Notes: generated by a model from the sequence alone, not told the origin. Shown: positions 52,475 through 63,482, counted from the first letter of the stretch. The stretch: DNA of 64,000 nt from an uncultured Polaribacter sp. (GCA_943788865.1 CALSRX010000001.1:310001-374000), one strand, 5' to 3'. Made by a program: numbers and translations.

Positions 52475-53560
52475 TTATTTAGTTAGCAATGTTACAATAG
52501 ATTGATAAATACTTTCTCCTACGTTATTCCCGTACAATTCTTTATCAAAATTCATGGCAGCGTTTTTAAACACATTAAATGCATTTACAATTTTAGATTC
52601 ACTACTTCCAACGATTTCTGCAAATCCGTTTTCAACCAACTCAACCCATTCTGTTTCTTCTCTTGCAATAATGCAATTCTTTTTATTAAAAAAAGCTTCT
52701 TTTTGCAATCCACCGCTATCAGAAATTACTAGTTTACAATGTTTTAATAATTCTAACATTGCAAAATAACCAACAGGGTCAATAAAAGTAATCTTAGGAT
52801 GTATATTGTGTTGTTCTACTATTTTTTTGGTTCTTGGATGTAATGGTAAAACCACCTTACATGTTTTATGGATTTCTTCTAAAGCTGCAAAAATCGACTT
52901 TAATTTATGTACATCATCTGTGTTTTCTTGTCTATGAATTGTAGCTAAGACAAACTCGTTCTTTATCAAATCCAAATCAGAAATTATTGAAGATTTAATT
53001 GCTGATATTTTGCTATAAAACTCAACGGCATCTTTCATAATATCGCCATTCTTTACAATGTGACCTGGGAGATTATCAAAACCTTCATTGTGTAGGTTTT
53101 TGATTGCTGTCTCTGATGGACAACACAACAAATCTGAAATTCGATCTGTTAATATTCGATTGATTTCTTCTGGCATTTTCATGTTAAAAGAACGCAACCC
53201 TGCTTCTATATGAATTACTTTTATATGTAGTTTTTTAGCAGCCAAAGAGCCTGCAATTGTAGAATTTGTATCACCATAAACCACAACAGCATCTGGTTTC
53301 TCTTCCAACAAAATAGCTTCAATTTTTTCCAACATTTGTCCAGTCATGGCTCCATGACTTAAACTATTTATGTCTAAATTATATGTGGGCTTTGGAATTT
53401 CCATTTCATCAAAAAAAACAGCACTCATATTGGCATCAAAATGTTGCCCAGTATGAATAATAACTTCCTCGATTTGATTGTGTTGTTTTATCACTCTACT
53501 TAAAACAGCAGCTTTAACAAATTGTGGTCTTGCTCCTAAAATTGTGATTATTTTTTTCAT
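52475..53560 (-). CDS. wecB: UDP-N-acetylglucosamine 2-epimerase (non-hydrolysing)
   Basis: 361 residues, GT-B fold. Interconverts UDP-GlcNAc and UDP-ManNAc for surface glycans. ILGARPQFVKAAVLSR, HTGQHFD, HIEAGLRSFNMKMPEEINR (catalytic-domain segment), DSGGLQKEAF and REETEWVELVENG are conserved. It lies 8 bp upstream of the flippase gene and 6 bp after the first glycosyltransferase, so it serves the same glycan. Confidence 0.93.
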   Translation of the reverse strand: MKKIITILGARPQFVKAAVLSRVIKQHNQIEEVIIHTGQHFDANMSAVFFDEMEIPKPTYNLDINSLSHGAMTGQMLEKIEAILLEEKPDAVVVYGDTNSTIAGSLAAKKLHIKVIHIEAGLRSFNMKMPEEINRILTDRISDLLCCPSETAIKNLHNEGFDNLPGHIVKNGDIMKDAVEFYSKISAIKSSIISDLDLIKNEFVLATIHRQENTDDVHKLKSIFAALEEIHKTCKVVLPLHPRTKKIVEQHNIHPKITFIDPVGYFAMLELLKHCKLVISDSGGLQKEAFFNKKNCIIAREETEWVELVENGFAEIVGSSESKIVNAFNVFKNAAMNFDKELYGNNVGESIYQSIVTLLTK

Positions 53561-53566
53561 AAAAAA

Positions 53567-54841
53567 CTACGAAACGGTTTCTTTAATTATGTTCTCTAAT
53601 TTCTGCGTTAAATTTCTACGATGATACTTTTCAATAGTATTAGAATTTGATTTTAACTCATTTAGTTTATACAAATCATATAGCTGTAATAGTTCATTTT
53701 TTAGATTTTCTACAGCATCAAAATTGACAATGGTTCCAGAATTTGTTTCATGTAAAATCGCTGCCAAATCTCCATTTATTGGTCCGATAGCTAAGATAGG
53801 GCGTTTCGCTTGTAAATACTCAAATATTTTTCCAGTAATTATTCCTTTTGCGCTTTTTACATTATTTACACACAATAATAAAACCTGTGTTTTTTGTTGA
53901 TATGTTGTTACTTCTTTATGAGATACATACCCAATATCTAGCACATTTTCTATTTGATATTTTGCTATACTTTCTTGAACTTCTTTTGCTATTTTTCCTA
54001 CAAACTGAATCTGATAATCTGCTGCAAAATCAGCATTCTCTTTACAAATTTCAGAAATCGCTTTCCAAAGAGAAATCGGATTTCTATCAGCATTCATTAA
54101 TCCAACATGAGTGAGTGTGAATTTTTTATCTAATATTGTTGAACTTGATTGTAGATCTGTATCAAATCCATTAGTTACTACATGAATATTTTTTGAAAAT
54201 TGTTTAAAATTTTCTTTCATGGTATTGCCAATAACAATAACTGCATCAGAATTCTTTAAAACTTCTTGCTCTTGCTGTTGATGTATTTGAAGTGACTTTT
54301 TGGTCAATGGTAGATGTTCAAAATAATCGATGTCTGTCCATGGATCTCTAAAGTCTGAAATCCATTTTACATTCAACTCTCTCTTTAATTTTAAACCAAT
54401 TAAATGCAAACTATGTGGCGGCCCCGATGTAATAACTGCATCTATTTTATGTTCTAAAAGATACTTTTTTAAATATTTAACCGAGGGTTTTATCCAGAAT
54501 TTTCGTGCATCTGGAATAAAATAATTAGCTCTTACATATTGCAAAATCCTTCCAAAAAAAGTAGGATTAGGGTTTAAAAATCCAGCTGACTCTTGTGTAT
54601 TCTTCTTTTTGAAATATGAGAATATAGTATTTGGTTCCCAGATAGGTTGCTTTAAAACAGTGGTATTTTTTGGGATTTCATTTTCTAAAGAAGCATCTGT
54701 AAGTGGGTACTTTGGATTGTCAATAGTGTAAACTACAGGTTCTATGCCAAAATCTTGTAAATATTTTACAAATTTTAGCCAACGTTGTACTCCAGAACCT
54801 CCAGATGGCGGCCAATAATATGTTACAATTAATACTTTCAA
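53567..54841 (-). CDS. Glycosyltransferase (GT-B, GT4-like)
   Basis: 424 residues. A GT-B fold: N-terminal YYWPPSGGSGVQRWLKFVKYL (acceptor/first domain) and a C-terminal sugar-nucleotide domain with VTNGFD and GKIFEYLQAKRPILAIGP. The donor and acceptor sugars are not predictable. It overlaps the next upstream glycosyltransferase by 4 nt. Confidence 0.85.
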   Translation of the reverse strand: MKVLIVTYYWPPSGGSGVQRWLKFVKYLQDFGIEPVVYTIDNPKYPLTDASLENEIPKNTTVLKQPIWEPNTIFSYFKKKNTQESAGFLNPNPTFFGRILQYVRANYFIPDARKFWIKPSVKYLKKYLLEHKIDAVITSGPPHSLHLIGLKLKRELNVKWISDFRDPWTDIDYFEHLPLTKKSLQIHQQQEQEVLKNSDAVIVIGNTMKENFKQFSKNIHVVTNGFDTDLQSSSTILDKKFTLTHVGLMNADRNPISLWKAISEICKENADFAADYQIQFVGKIAKEVQESIAKYQIENVLDIGYVSHKEVTTYQQKTQVLLLCVNNVKSAKGIITGKIFEYLQAKRPILAIGPINGDLAAILHETNSGTIVNFDAVENLKNELLQLYDLYKLNELKSNSNTIEKYHRRNLTQKLENIIKETVS

Positions 54842-56061
54842 TTACTTAAGTTATCGTATAAATGTACTAAGTTTTTTGAAGTAAATTCCCAATTAAGCTC
54901 ACCATTTAAAGATTCATGATTTCCTTTTTGAGCTTTTTGTAGTGCTACATCGTAATTAGAATGAATTTCAAGAATTGAATTTGCAAAGCTTTGCGGATTC
55001 TCTGATTGAAAATAGGTACCGATATTAAATTGATTGACCAATCTTTTCATTGGAGCACAATCAGAAACTAGCAAGGGCTTTCCTGATAATAAAATTTGAA
55101 AAAACTTATGTGGCACAGCACTTTCTGTATGTTCATTTGAAATATGCGGAATAATATTTACAGAAGAATTCTTCATAATATTCACCACATTTTTAAAAGG
55201 CTCACTTCCTCTAATCTCAACAAAATCTTGTAATTTATTTTGTACTATTAAATCTTGTAGATGTTTTTTAACATCTGTATTTGCTGGACCAACTAATACT
55301 AATAAAGCGTTCGGTATTTTCTTAGAAATTGCTTTCATTCCTAAAATAGCAGTATGCAAGCCTCTATGTGGTCCAAAACCACCAACATAAGAAATGATAA
55401 ATTTATCTTCTACTCCATTAAAATAATTTGAGGCTGAATCGTCAAAGTTTTTTATAAAGTCTTTTTTTTCTGAATTAGGAACAATCACAATTCTGTCTTC
55501 AAAAATTGCATGTTGATCAATCAGTCGTTGTTTCATTTCATCAACAACAGCAATTAGAACATCAAATTTTTTAATCATTCTAGACTCATACCTCCTCCAT
55601 CTATCGTAGCTAAAAAACAACTTGTTTTTTAATCTAATAATTGGGTTTTTTCGCCAAGAAAACCAAGTTAACAAAGCTGCTGGATAATTTTCATGTAAAT
55701 CTAAAACTGTTTGTAACTGCTTCTTTTTTGCAGCTATAAAAGCCGTTTTTGCCAAAGGCAAATCATGCACATGTAATACTTGAATCTTATTTTCTTTGAT
55801 AAAATATGGCAGTTCATTTTTAAAAAATGGATGTACAAAACCTACAGAAGCAATCACATCAATAATTCCTTCATGTGCCAAATTTCTGTATTCTATTTTA
55901 CGAATAATTTGCACACCATTTACAACTTCGTATTCTTTTTCGTTAGGATTTTTCTTACATAAAACAAAGACCGAATGATTATTTTGTACTAAAGTTTCTG
56001 CTTCTTTACGAACTCTAATATCTGACGGATAGTTTCCGTTCAATAGCATTCCAATATTCAT
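54838..56061 (-). CDS. Glycosyltransferase (GT-B, GT4-like)
   Basis: 407 residues. GT-B fold: N-terminal LNGNYPSDIRVRKEAETLVQ; C-terminal VGGFGPHRGLHTAILGM and VPHKFFQILLSGKPLLVSDCAPMKRLV nucleotide-sugar site. Sugar specificity unknown. It is 9 bp after the YfhO-family gene and shares a 4-nt overlap with the next glycosyltransferase. Confidence 0.85.
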   Translation of the reverse strand: MNIGMLLNGNYPSDIRVRKEAETLVQNNHSVFVLCKKNPNEKEYEVVNGVQIIRKIEYRNLAHEGIIDVIASVGFVHPFFKNELPYFIKENKIQVLHVHDLPLAKTAFIAAKKKQLQTVLDLHENYPAALLTWFSWRKNPIIRLKNKLFFSYDRWRRYESRMIKKFDVLIAVVDEMKQRLIDQHAIFEDRIVIVPNSEKKDFIKNFDDSASNYFNGVEDKFIISYVGGFGPHRGLHTAILGMKAISKKIPNALLVLVGPANTDVKKHLQDLIVQNKLQDFVEIRGSEPFKNVVNIMKNSSVNIIPHISNEHTESAVPHKFFQILLSGKPLLVSDCAPMKRLVNQFNIGTYFQSENPQSFANSILEIHSNYDVALQKAQKGNHESLNGELNWEFTSKNLVHLYDNLSN

Positions 56062-56070
56062 AATGCTTTT

Positions 56071-58476
56071 CTATTTTTTCTTTTTTTCGTAAAAAAACCA
56101 CCCAATCGGAATCATCAATAACAAGAAATATGAAGTTAAGGTTATGGTGTTTCCTTCTTTAATTATTGTAGGCTCGAATTTGAATTCAATTGTGTGATTT
56201 CCTGCCGGAATTTCCATTCCACGCAACACATAATTCACTCTATAATGCGGTGTTAATTTTCCATCCACATAAGCATTCCAACCATCTTTATAATAGATCT
56301 CTGAAAATACAGCAAATTGATTTTTTGTAGTGTTAGATTGGTATTCTAAAGTTGTAACATCGTATTTGGTTAATTGAATAGTAGCTGTTGAATCCTTTTC
56401 AAATTGGTTTTCAATTTTAAATTTATTTGTATTTATTACAGCTTCATTTTTTGTTTGTAAACTATCTAATGCTTGTATTTCTTGATTTGCATTGGAAACC
56501 GATTTTAAGCCTGAAACAAACCACACATTTCCATTTGCATCTGGGTTTTCTTGAACTCTTAAATTTCCTTTTTGATCTGGAATGATAAAATATTTAGTGT
56601 TTAACATGTTCAACACTTCCATGTTGTTTTTAGCAATTTGATAATCAAACAATTCTTGATATCTACCCATTTTTGCTGCGTGATATCCACCTATAGAGTT
56701 ATGGAAATACGAAGTCCTTCCATCTTGTAATGGACTTGGAAAGTTTGCAACTCTATAATAACTTTTATCTTTTAAGATTTGCTTATCAATATCATTTAAT
56801 TGAAAGGGTTTTTCTATGTTTCTTGCTTTTTCAAAAGAATCTTTATTGACATAGTTGAGATTTACAGATACTAAATCAAATAAGATAATTACTGCAAAAC
56901 CTATAATTGCCTTTGTTTGATTGACTTTATTTTAAGAAAAAACCATAAAATTGCAAACGAAATCGATATCAAAATAAATGAACGTAAACTATCTTGAAAT
57001 AACATTGCCTTTCTGTCAGAAATAAGTGCATCAACCAAACCTGGTATCTGCTGATAATTTGCGTCTCTAAATCCTTCAAAAGAAAACAAACTAGATCCAA
57101 AGATTAAAAAGAAAGCAGAAAGCCCCCCTAAAATATAGAACGCTTTTTTCAACGCATTTTTCTTGTCATCTGTAGAAATTTCATTTGAGAAAAATTCTTT
57201 TAGCGCTAAAATTCCTAAAAGCGGAACACAAATCTCTGCAATTACTTGTATGGATGAAACCGCTCTAAACTTATTGTATAAAGGAACATAATCAATAAAT
57301 AGGTTGGTAATTATTTCAAAGTTTTTACCCCAACTTAATACAATTGAAAATATGGTTGCAGCCACCAACCATTTCTTTAAAGTTCCTTTTACCAAAAAGG
57401 CTCCAAGTAAAAATAAGAACATTAAAACTGCACCAACATATGCAGGTGCTTCTATAATTGTTTGATCACCCCAATAGGTTAAAACTTGATTTGATGCTTG
57501 AGAGGCTTGGACAGCACCAATTTGTGGATGTGATTTTAAAGTTTCGTAAAAACTAGAATTCTTTCCTAAATTTTCATAGGTCCCACCACCCATAAATCTT
57601 GGAATAAACAAGTTAAAAGTTTCTGTTATCCCATAACTATATTCTGTGATGTATTCTTTTGACAGACCATTAGTGACTTGTTTGGGAGAGCCATCTGGCT
57701 CTATCGTTAATTCAGTTTTTCCTCGTGTACTAAAACTTGCGTATTCTTTCATAGCAAGTAATCGAGTAGAATTTACTCCAAGTCCTAATATCATTGCAAA
57801 AACAATGATTGCAGATTGTTTGATAAAAGATGTGTGTGTTTTTTCTTTTATAGCCTCAATGAGTTTTGCAATTCCTAGAATTAGTATAATAAACCCTAAA
57901 TAATAGGTCATTTGTGGATGGTTAGAATTGATTTCTAATGCCATCGCAAGTGCGGTGACCACAAATCCGAGTAAATATTTTCGTTTAAAAACCCAAATAA
58001 CACCAGCCATAACCATTGGCATATATCCAATTGCATGTGCTTTGGCGTTATGTCCTGCTCCAAAAATGATAATTAAATAGGTTGAAAAACCAAAAGACAA
58101 AGCGCCTAAAATGGCTAATTTCCATTCTGTATTTAAAGCCGTTAGCAACAAAAAGAACCCTAGAAAATACAAGAAAACATAATCTGCAGGTCTAGGCAAA
58201 AAAACGCAATGCACTATCTAGCATTTTAATATAATCATTTGGATAATATGCACTTAATTGATATGCTGGCATTCCGCTAAAAGCAGCTCCAGTCCAATAA
58301 GGCTCTTCTCCTTTTTCTGCTCTATAATCTGCAATTTCTTTAGACATTCCTTTGAATTGAGTAATGTCGCTTTGTTTTATTTTTTCGCCTTTTAAAATTG
58401 GATTAAAGTATAAAACCGAAGCAATTATAAAAATTAGTATTGCAATACTGTATGGAAATGTATTTTTAATATTCAT
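56071..58476 (-). CDS. YfhO-family membrane protein (frameshifted in this sequence)
   Basis: Large inner-membrane protein of the YfhO family (bacterial membrane proteins with a GT-C-like glycan-transfer role in some members). The N-terminus (58476; MNIKNTFPYSIAILIFIIASV) is followed by about 13 helices and a C-terminal soluble domain containing YKDGWNAYVDGK and GNHTIEFKFEPT, then a last helix. Two single-base indels break the frame: an extra A in the run at 58198-58204 and one missing base near 56925-56940. Total length 2406 nt gives 801 residues. It probably decorates a polysaccharide or lipid-linked glycan. 1 bp after DUF4834. Confidence 0.82.
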
Positions 58477-58477
58477 C

Positions 58478-58729
58478 TTATTCTACTTCTTCATAATCTA
58501 CATATTCGCCAACCGAATTATTGCTTTGATTATTAGTGTTTGGTTTTTTATCAATTATGGTTTCCCCAACTTTTACATCGGGTTGTTGCTGGTTTCTGTG
58601 CTGATTTTGTGCTTTTTGCTGCATCTTATTCACCATTTTTTTCATTAAATATGGAGCAAAAAGTCTGGCTAAAAATTTAAACCCATAATAAATAAGCAAA
58701 ATAACCAGTATTGTTCTTAATAAACCCAT
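58478..58729 (-). CDS. DUF4834 family protein
   Basis: 83 residues: one N-terminal membrane helix (about 1-24), then a basic, Gln-rich stretch (MQQKAQNQHRNQQQPDV) and an acidic end (EYVDYEEVE). Bacteroidota-specific family of unknown function. First gene of the polysaccharide cluster, one base before the YfhO-family gene. Confidence 0.78.
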   Translation of the reverse strand: MGLLRTILVILLIYYGFKFLARLFAPYLMKKMVNKMQQKAQNQHRNQQQPDVKVGETIIDKKPNTNNQSNNSVGEYVDYEEVE

Positions 58730-58874
58730 CTTATATTGTAGTTGATTTTTATAATTTAAAAATTACTTCAAAAGTAACAATTTGATATCAACTTTAACGT
58801 TAAGATTATAGAAAAAGCATCTATCTAAGTTTAAAAAAGCGTTTTCTTAAATATGACGTATACGATTTTTGCTG

Positions 58875-58882
58875 TATGTTTG
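58875..58882 (+). promoter_or_regulatory. -7 element of the outer-membrane protein gene
   Basis: TATGTTTG matches TAnnTTTG, 51 bp before the ATG at 58934. The 204-bp divergent gap also serves DUF4834. Confidence 0.45.
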
Positions 58883-58933
58883 TGTTAAATAGCAAAATAA
58901 GAGTATTGTTGATGAATTACCCCAAAAACGAAT

Positions 58934-59791
58934 ATGGATAAAAAGATTCTTTTTTTCTTTTTTATATGTAGCAGTTCTCTTTTAAATGCTCAATACACTA
59001 ATGTAATCAACTCTAATAGACCTGGTTTTTCTGAAAGTCCGTATAGTGTAGGAGCTGGAGTTTACCAAATAGAAACTGGCTTTTTTTATAATTCATCTAA
59101 AATTGTTAGAACCTTTACCATTCCGAAATCTTTTGGACTAAATATGGTTCTTAGGACAAGTTTTTTTAGTGAAAGATTAGAATTGAACACAAATTTTACC
59201 ATTCAAAAAGATCAAGTAGCTTTTAAAAATGTTTTCACCTCACATTACTTTACAACTGGAATTAGCGACTTTTCTGTTGGAGCGAAATATTTAGTATATC
59301 ATCAAGAATATGAAGATAAATCTAAAGAAATTAGAAGCTGGAAACGCAGACATGCATTTGATTGGAAAAGAGCAATTCCTTCTGTTGCAGTTTATATAGG
59401 CATGAATACAAACTTAGTAAACGATATTTATAAACTAGAAGGTATTACTCCAAAAGTTGGTGTTTTACTTCAAAACAACCTATCTAATAAACTAAATATT
59501 ATCACAAACATCTTCTATGACAATATAAATAGTTCTTATTCTGAATTTATCTATATAGTTACAGGAACTTATGCCATCAATGATAATTGGAGTACTTTTT
59601 TAGAACATCAAGGAAGCTATAACAACTTTCAGATTAACAATAATTTTGGAACAGGAATAGCTTATTTAGCTAACCGCCATTTTCAAGTTGATGCTTCTAC
59701 ACGATTAAATTTTAATGGAAAAACTACTGAATTTTATGTGGGGATTGGCTTTTCGTTTCGTTTAGATAGACATGTTCCAAAATTTGATTAA
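58934..59791 (+). CDS. Putative outer-membrane transporter (MetA/phenol-pathway-like beta-barrel)
   Basis: 285 residues. Signal peptide (1-19, ending LNAQ). The mature part alternates polar and hydrophobic positions with aromatic belts, as in an outer-membrane barrel, and ends near Phe-Asp. It resembles the 'transporter' family related to the meta-pathway of phenol degradation (INSNRPGFSESPYSVGAGVYQIETG). Substrate and function unknown. Transcribed away from the glycan cluster. Confidence 0.68.
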   Translation: MDKKILFFFFICSSSLLNAQYTNVINSNRPGFSESPYSVGAGVYQIETGFFYNSSKIVRTFTIPKSFGLNMVLRTSFFSERLELNTNFTIQKDQVAFKNVFTSHYFTTGISDFSVGAKYLVYHQEYEDKSKEIRSWKRRHAFDWKRAIPSVAVYIGMNTNLVNDIYKLEGITPKVGVLLQNNLSNKLNIITNIFYDNINSSYSEFIYIVTGTYAINDNWSTFLEHQGSYNNFQINNNFGTGIAYLANRHFQVDASTRLNFNGKTTEFYVGIGFSFRLDRHVPKFD

Positions 59792-59932
59792 ATTGATGAA
59801 ATGGGAATAAAATTATTGAATTAAAATCTACATCAATCAAGAAGAAAAATTGACCTTAGTAAAAAAGAAAAACGAATCTGAAAAGAATATTAATTAGCAT
59901 ATTTTTAAAAGAGTCTTTTGTATATTTAACCT

Positions 59933-61061
59933 ATGATTACCATTAAAGAACTTTTTACAAGAAAGGAATTAAAGCAATTTGTTGCAATTTCCTTTTTCAC
60001 TATATAAAGGCAATCCGTATTGGGTTCCTCCAATAATAAAAGACGAATTAGACACATTAGATAAAAATGAAAATCCGGCTTTTGAACATGCAGAAGCACG
60101 TTTTTTTATCGCTCTTAAAAATGAAAAAATTGTTGGACGAGTTGCTGCAATTATCAACAAATATGAAACTAAAAAACAAGGCATTCTAAAAATGCGTTTT
60201 GGGTGGTTTGATGTCATTGATGATCTTGAAGTTAGTAGACTTTTATTAGAAAAAGTAAAGGAAATTGGTTTTCAAAACAACTTAGCATATATTGAAGGGC
60301 CTGTGGGGTTTTCAAACCTTGATAAAGTTGGTGTTTTGATTGAAGGTTTTGATCATATAGGTACCATGATTACTTGGTATTCTATGCCTTATTACAAAGA
60401 GCATTTAGAAAAGTTAGGGTACTCGAAAGAGAAAGAATATTTAGAAAATAAGTTTTTAATTAAAAATATTGATGCTGCTTACTACGAAAGAATTGCTAAA
60501 GTTGTAAAGCATCGATTTAAGCTTACCTCTTTAAATTTTACAAAGACAAAGGACATTCTATCTTATATAGATGAAATGTTTGATTTATTTAGTAAAACCT
60601 ATTCAAAACTCTCTTCTTTTGTTCCTATTTCTGATGCACAAATAAACTATTTCAAAAAACGTTATATCGGATTTATCAATCCAGAATTCATCAAGTTTGT
60701 AGTAGATGAAAATCATAAATTAGTTGCTTTTGCGATTATCATGCCTTCTTTTTCTAAAGCACTTCAAAAAGCAAATGGAAAGTTATTCCCATTCGGAATT
60801 TTCCATTTATTAAAAGCTCGTAAAAATCCAATAACGGTAACCTCATATTTAATTGGTGTTGAAGACAGTTATAAAAACAAAGGAGTGACTGCCATTATTT
60901 TTGATGAATACACCAAGGTTTGTCTTGAAAAAGGAGTCAAAGAAATGATTAGAACACCTGAGCTAGAAGACAATGAAGCCATTCATAAAATTTGGAGAAA
61001 TTTCAATCCAGTTACCCACAAAAGGCGTAGAACCTATAAATTAGGAATTAGGAAAAGTTAA
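59933..61061 (+). CDS. GNAT-like N-acetyltransferase family protein (frameshifted near its start)
   Basis: About 375 residues after correction. The proper start is ATG at 59933 (MITIKELFTRKELKQFV); an extra G at 59984 breaks the frame, after which QFPFSLYKGNPYWVPPI continues without loss. GNAT-type features are RVAAIINKYETKKQG, FGWFDVIDD, EGPVGFSNLDKVGVLIEGF and IGVEDSYKNKGVTAIIFDEY. It is the large two-lobed family found in Flavobacteriia; substrate unknown. 52 bp before rsmE. Confidence 0.75.
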
Positions 61062-61113
61062 AATTCAAACCCAAATAACAATAAAAAAACAAATCAACTC
61101 TGAGCCTAAAAAA

Positions 61114-61827
61114 ATGCAATTATTTTATAATAAAGACATATCAAAAAACGACACTCAGTTTACTTTCGATAAAACCGAAAGCAGACATATTGTAAAAGTA
61201 TTGCGAAAAAAAGATGGCGATCTGTTACATATTACCAACGGAAAAAATGAGCTATTTACAGTGAAAATAATTTTAGCAAATGATAAAAGGTGTTTGGTAG
61301 AAATTCTAAACTCAGAAACAAAAGCTAAACCTTGGAATTACAATTTACATATTGCTATTGCACCAACAAAAAACAACGACAGATTGGAATGGTTTTTAGA
61401 AAAAGCAACAGAAATTGGTATTGATGAAATCACACCCATTATTTGTTCAAATTCTGAGCGTAGTGTTTTAAAAACTGATCGTTTAGAAAAAATTGTACAA
61501 TCTGCAATGAAACAATCTTTAAAATTTACGTTGCCAAAATTAAATGAACCGATCAAGTTTACGGATTTTATAAAGCAAGAATTTAAAGGCGATTTGTTTA
61601 TAGCACATTGCGAAGAATTGGATAAAAAATCACTTGCAAAAGAAGTAAAACCAAATACAGATATTCTTGTGTTAATTGGTCCAGAAGGTGATTTTTCTCC
61701 CCAAGAAATAGAAAAAGCATTGGCTAAAAAATTCATTCCTGTTACCTTAGGAGAAAGTAGATTACGAACCGAAACAGCAGGTGTTGTTGCTACACAAACG
61801 GTTGCTTTGATTAATGAAATAAATTGA
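61114..61827 (+). CDS. rsmE: 16S rRNA (uracil-1498-N3)-methyltransferase
   Basis: 237 residues. N-terminal PUA-like RNA-binding part (residues 1-70) and a SPOUT/trefoil-knot methyltransferase domain with LIGPEGDFSPQEIEKA and the knot LGESRLRTETAGVVA that binds S-adenosylmethionine. Methylates U1498 of 16S rRNA. Complete and intact. Confidence 0.93.
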   Translation: MQLFYNKDISKNDTQFTFDKTESRHIVKVLRKKDGDLLHITNGKNELFTVKIILANDKRCLVEILNSETKAKPWNYNLHIAIAPTKNNDRLEWFLEKATEIGIDEITPIICSNSERSVLKTDRLEKIVQSAMKQSLKFTLPKLNEPIKFTDFIKQEFKGDLFIAHCEELDKKSLAKEVKPNTDILVLIGPEGDFSPQEIEKALAKKFIPVTLGESRLRTETAGVVATQTVALINEIN

Positions 61828-61872
61828 TTTATATTTTACTATCTTGCTTCAAATTCAATTGTATTTAGGTAA

Positions 61873-62517
61873 ATGAAACGACTACTTTTTCTTTTTTTAA
61901 TTTGTTTTTCACTTTTTACTACTAATGCACAAGAAATTGCCGTTTTAAAATACAATGGCGGTGGAGATTGGTATTCAAATCCAACTGCTTTACCCAATTT
62001 AATTGAGTTTTCAAATACCAATAGCGCTACAAAAATTAAGAAAAACCCAACTTTTATTGCCGTAGGAAACCCAGATATCATGAATTATCCAATCGTTTTT
62101 ATGACTGGACACGGAAACGTTTTTTTCTCTGAAGATGAAGCTAAAAATTTACACAATTATTTAATTTCTGGTGGGTTTTTGCATATCTCTGATAATTACG
62201 GAATAGATAAATTTATTCGAAGAGAAATGAAAAAAGTTTTTCCTGCTTTACAATTTAAAGAAATTCCTAAAAATCATCCTATTTACAATCAAACATTTAC
62301 TTTTAAAAACGGACTGCCAAAAATTCATGAACACGATAAACAACCTCCACAAGGTTTTGGATTGTTTTATGAAGGAAGGTTGATTTGTTTTTACGATTAT
62401 GAATCTGATTTAAGTGATGGCTGGGAAGATGCTAGTGTGCACAACGACCCAAAAGATGTTAGAGAAAAAGCCTTAAAAATGGGTTCAAATATTATAGAAT
62501 ATGCTTTTAAACATTAA
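61873..62517 (+). CDS. DUF4159 domain-containing protein
   Basis: 214 residues with a signal peptide (1-20, ending TNAQ), so periplasmic or outer-membrane associated. Family segments: LKYNGGGDWYSNPTALPNLI, PIVFMTGHGNVFFSEDEAKNL and the C-terminal FYDYESDLSDGWEDASVHND. The fold is glutamine-amidotransferase-like; function unknown. Its end overlaps the next gene by 17 nt. Confidence 0.82.
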   Translation: MKRLLFLFLICFSLFTTNAQEIAVLKYNGGGDWYSNPTALPNLIEFSNTNSATKIKKNPTFIAVGNPDIMNYPIVFMTGHGNVFFSEDEAKNLHNYLISGGFLHISDNYGIDKFIRREMKKVFPALQFKEIPKNHPIYNQTFTFKNGLPKIHEHDKQPPQGFGLFYEGRLICFYDYESDLSDGWEDASVHNDPKDVREKALKMGSNIIEYAFKH

Positions 62518-63415
62518 TCAAACAACCAATATAGACGATATCAAAATCAATTTTGATTCCAGTGGTTTGTGGGTCTTAAACATTGCTATCGGTATTATCA
62601 TGTTTGGTGTTGCATTAGGAATTACAATTGATGATTTTAAACGCTTATTTAAAAACCCTAAGATTCTGTTTGTTGGGGTTTTGTCTCAATTTATTTTATT
62701 ACCTGCTGCTACTTTTTTGGCAATTTTAGTGATTAAACCTCACCCCAGTTTTGCATTAGGAATGATGATGATTGCAGCTTGTCCTGGAGGAAATGTATCA
62801 AATTTCTACAGTAAAATGGCTGGAGGAAACGCAGCGCTCTCTGTTAGCTTAACTGCTTTTGCAACCTTAATTTGTATTATAATGACTCCTTTTAATTTAG
62901 AGTTTTGGGGAAATTTATACGAGCCAACTGCTGAAATATTAAAAAAGGTAAAATTGAATCCGTATGAATTATTTAAATTGGTTTCGTTGATTTTGGGAAT
63001 TCCATTAATAGCAGGCATGTTAGTAAAACATTATCATTCTGTAATGGCAGAAAAGATAGAAAAAGTTTTAAAACCGATTTCTATGTTGGTATTTGTCGCT
63101 CTAATTTTTATTGCTTTTTCTCAAAATCTAGACATTTTTATGAATTACATACACTTGGTTTTATTTCTAGTAGTATTTCATAATGTATTTGCTTTTATCA
63201 TTGGATATTATACTGCTAAAAGTTTTGGATTGAGCAAGAGAGATCGAAAAACAATTTCGATGGAAACCGGAATTCAAAATGGTGGTTTAGGGTTGCTATT
63301 GATCTTCGGATTCTTTGAAGGCCTTGGCGGAATGGCTTTGTTGGCAGCTTTTTGGGGAATTTGGGATGTGTTTTCTGGAATGGTACTGGCTACCTATTGG
63401 GGAAGGAAAAAGTAA
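62501..63415 (+). CDS. Bile acid:sodium symporter (BASS) family transporter
   Basis: 304 residues with about ten membrane helices. Na+-coupled organic-anion transporter family; substrate unpredicted. GVALGITIDDFKRLF, MMIAACPGGNVSNFYSKMAGGN (conserved sodium site region), EKVLKPISMLVF and GIQNGGLGLLL are typical. The start at 62501 overlaps DUF4159; a start further in is possible. Confidence 0.88.
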   Translation: MLLNINQTTNIDDIKINFDSSGLWVLNIAIGIIMFGVALGITIDDFKRLFKNPKILFVGVLSQFILLPAATFLAILVIKPHPSFALGMMMIAACPGGNVSNFYSKMAGGNAALSVSLTAFATLICIIMTPFNLEFWGNLYEPTAEILKKVKLNPYELFKLVSLILGIPLIAGMLVKHYHSVMAEKIEKVLKPISMLVFVALIFIAFSQNLDIFMNYIHLVLFLVVFHNVFAFIIGYYTAKSFGLSKRDRKTISMETGIQNGGLGLLLIFGFFEGLGGMALLAAFWGIWDVFSGMVLATYWGRKK

Positions 63416-63416
63416 T

Positions 63417-63438
63417 AGTTAGCTGTTAGCTGTTAGCA
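63417..63438. repeat. Short tandem repeat of TAGCTGT
   Basis: Just after the stop of the BASS gene the 7-bp unit (TAGCTGT or GTTAGCT) is repeated almost three times. Confidence 0.6.
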
Positions 63439-63482
63439 AAAATAAAAACTTTAAAGAAATTACTACTTTGAAACTTCAAAAA

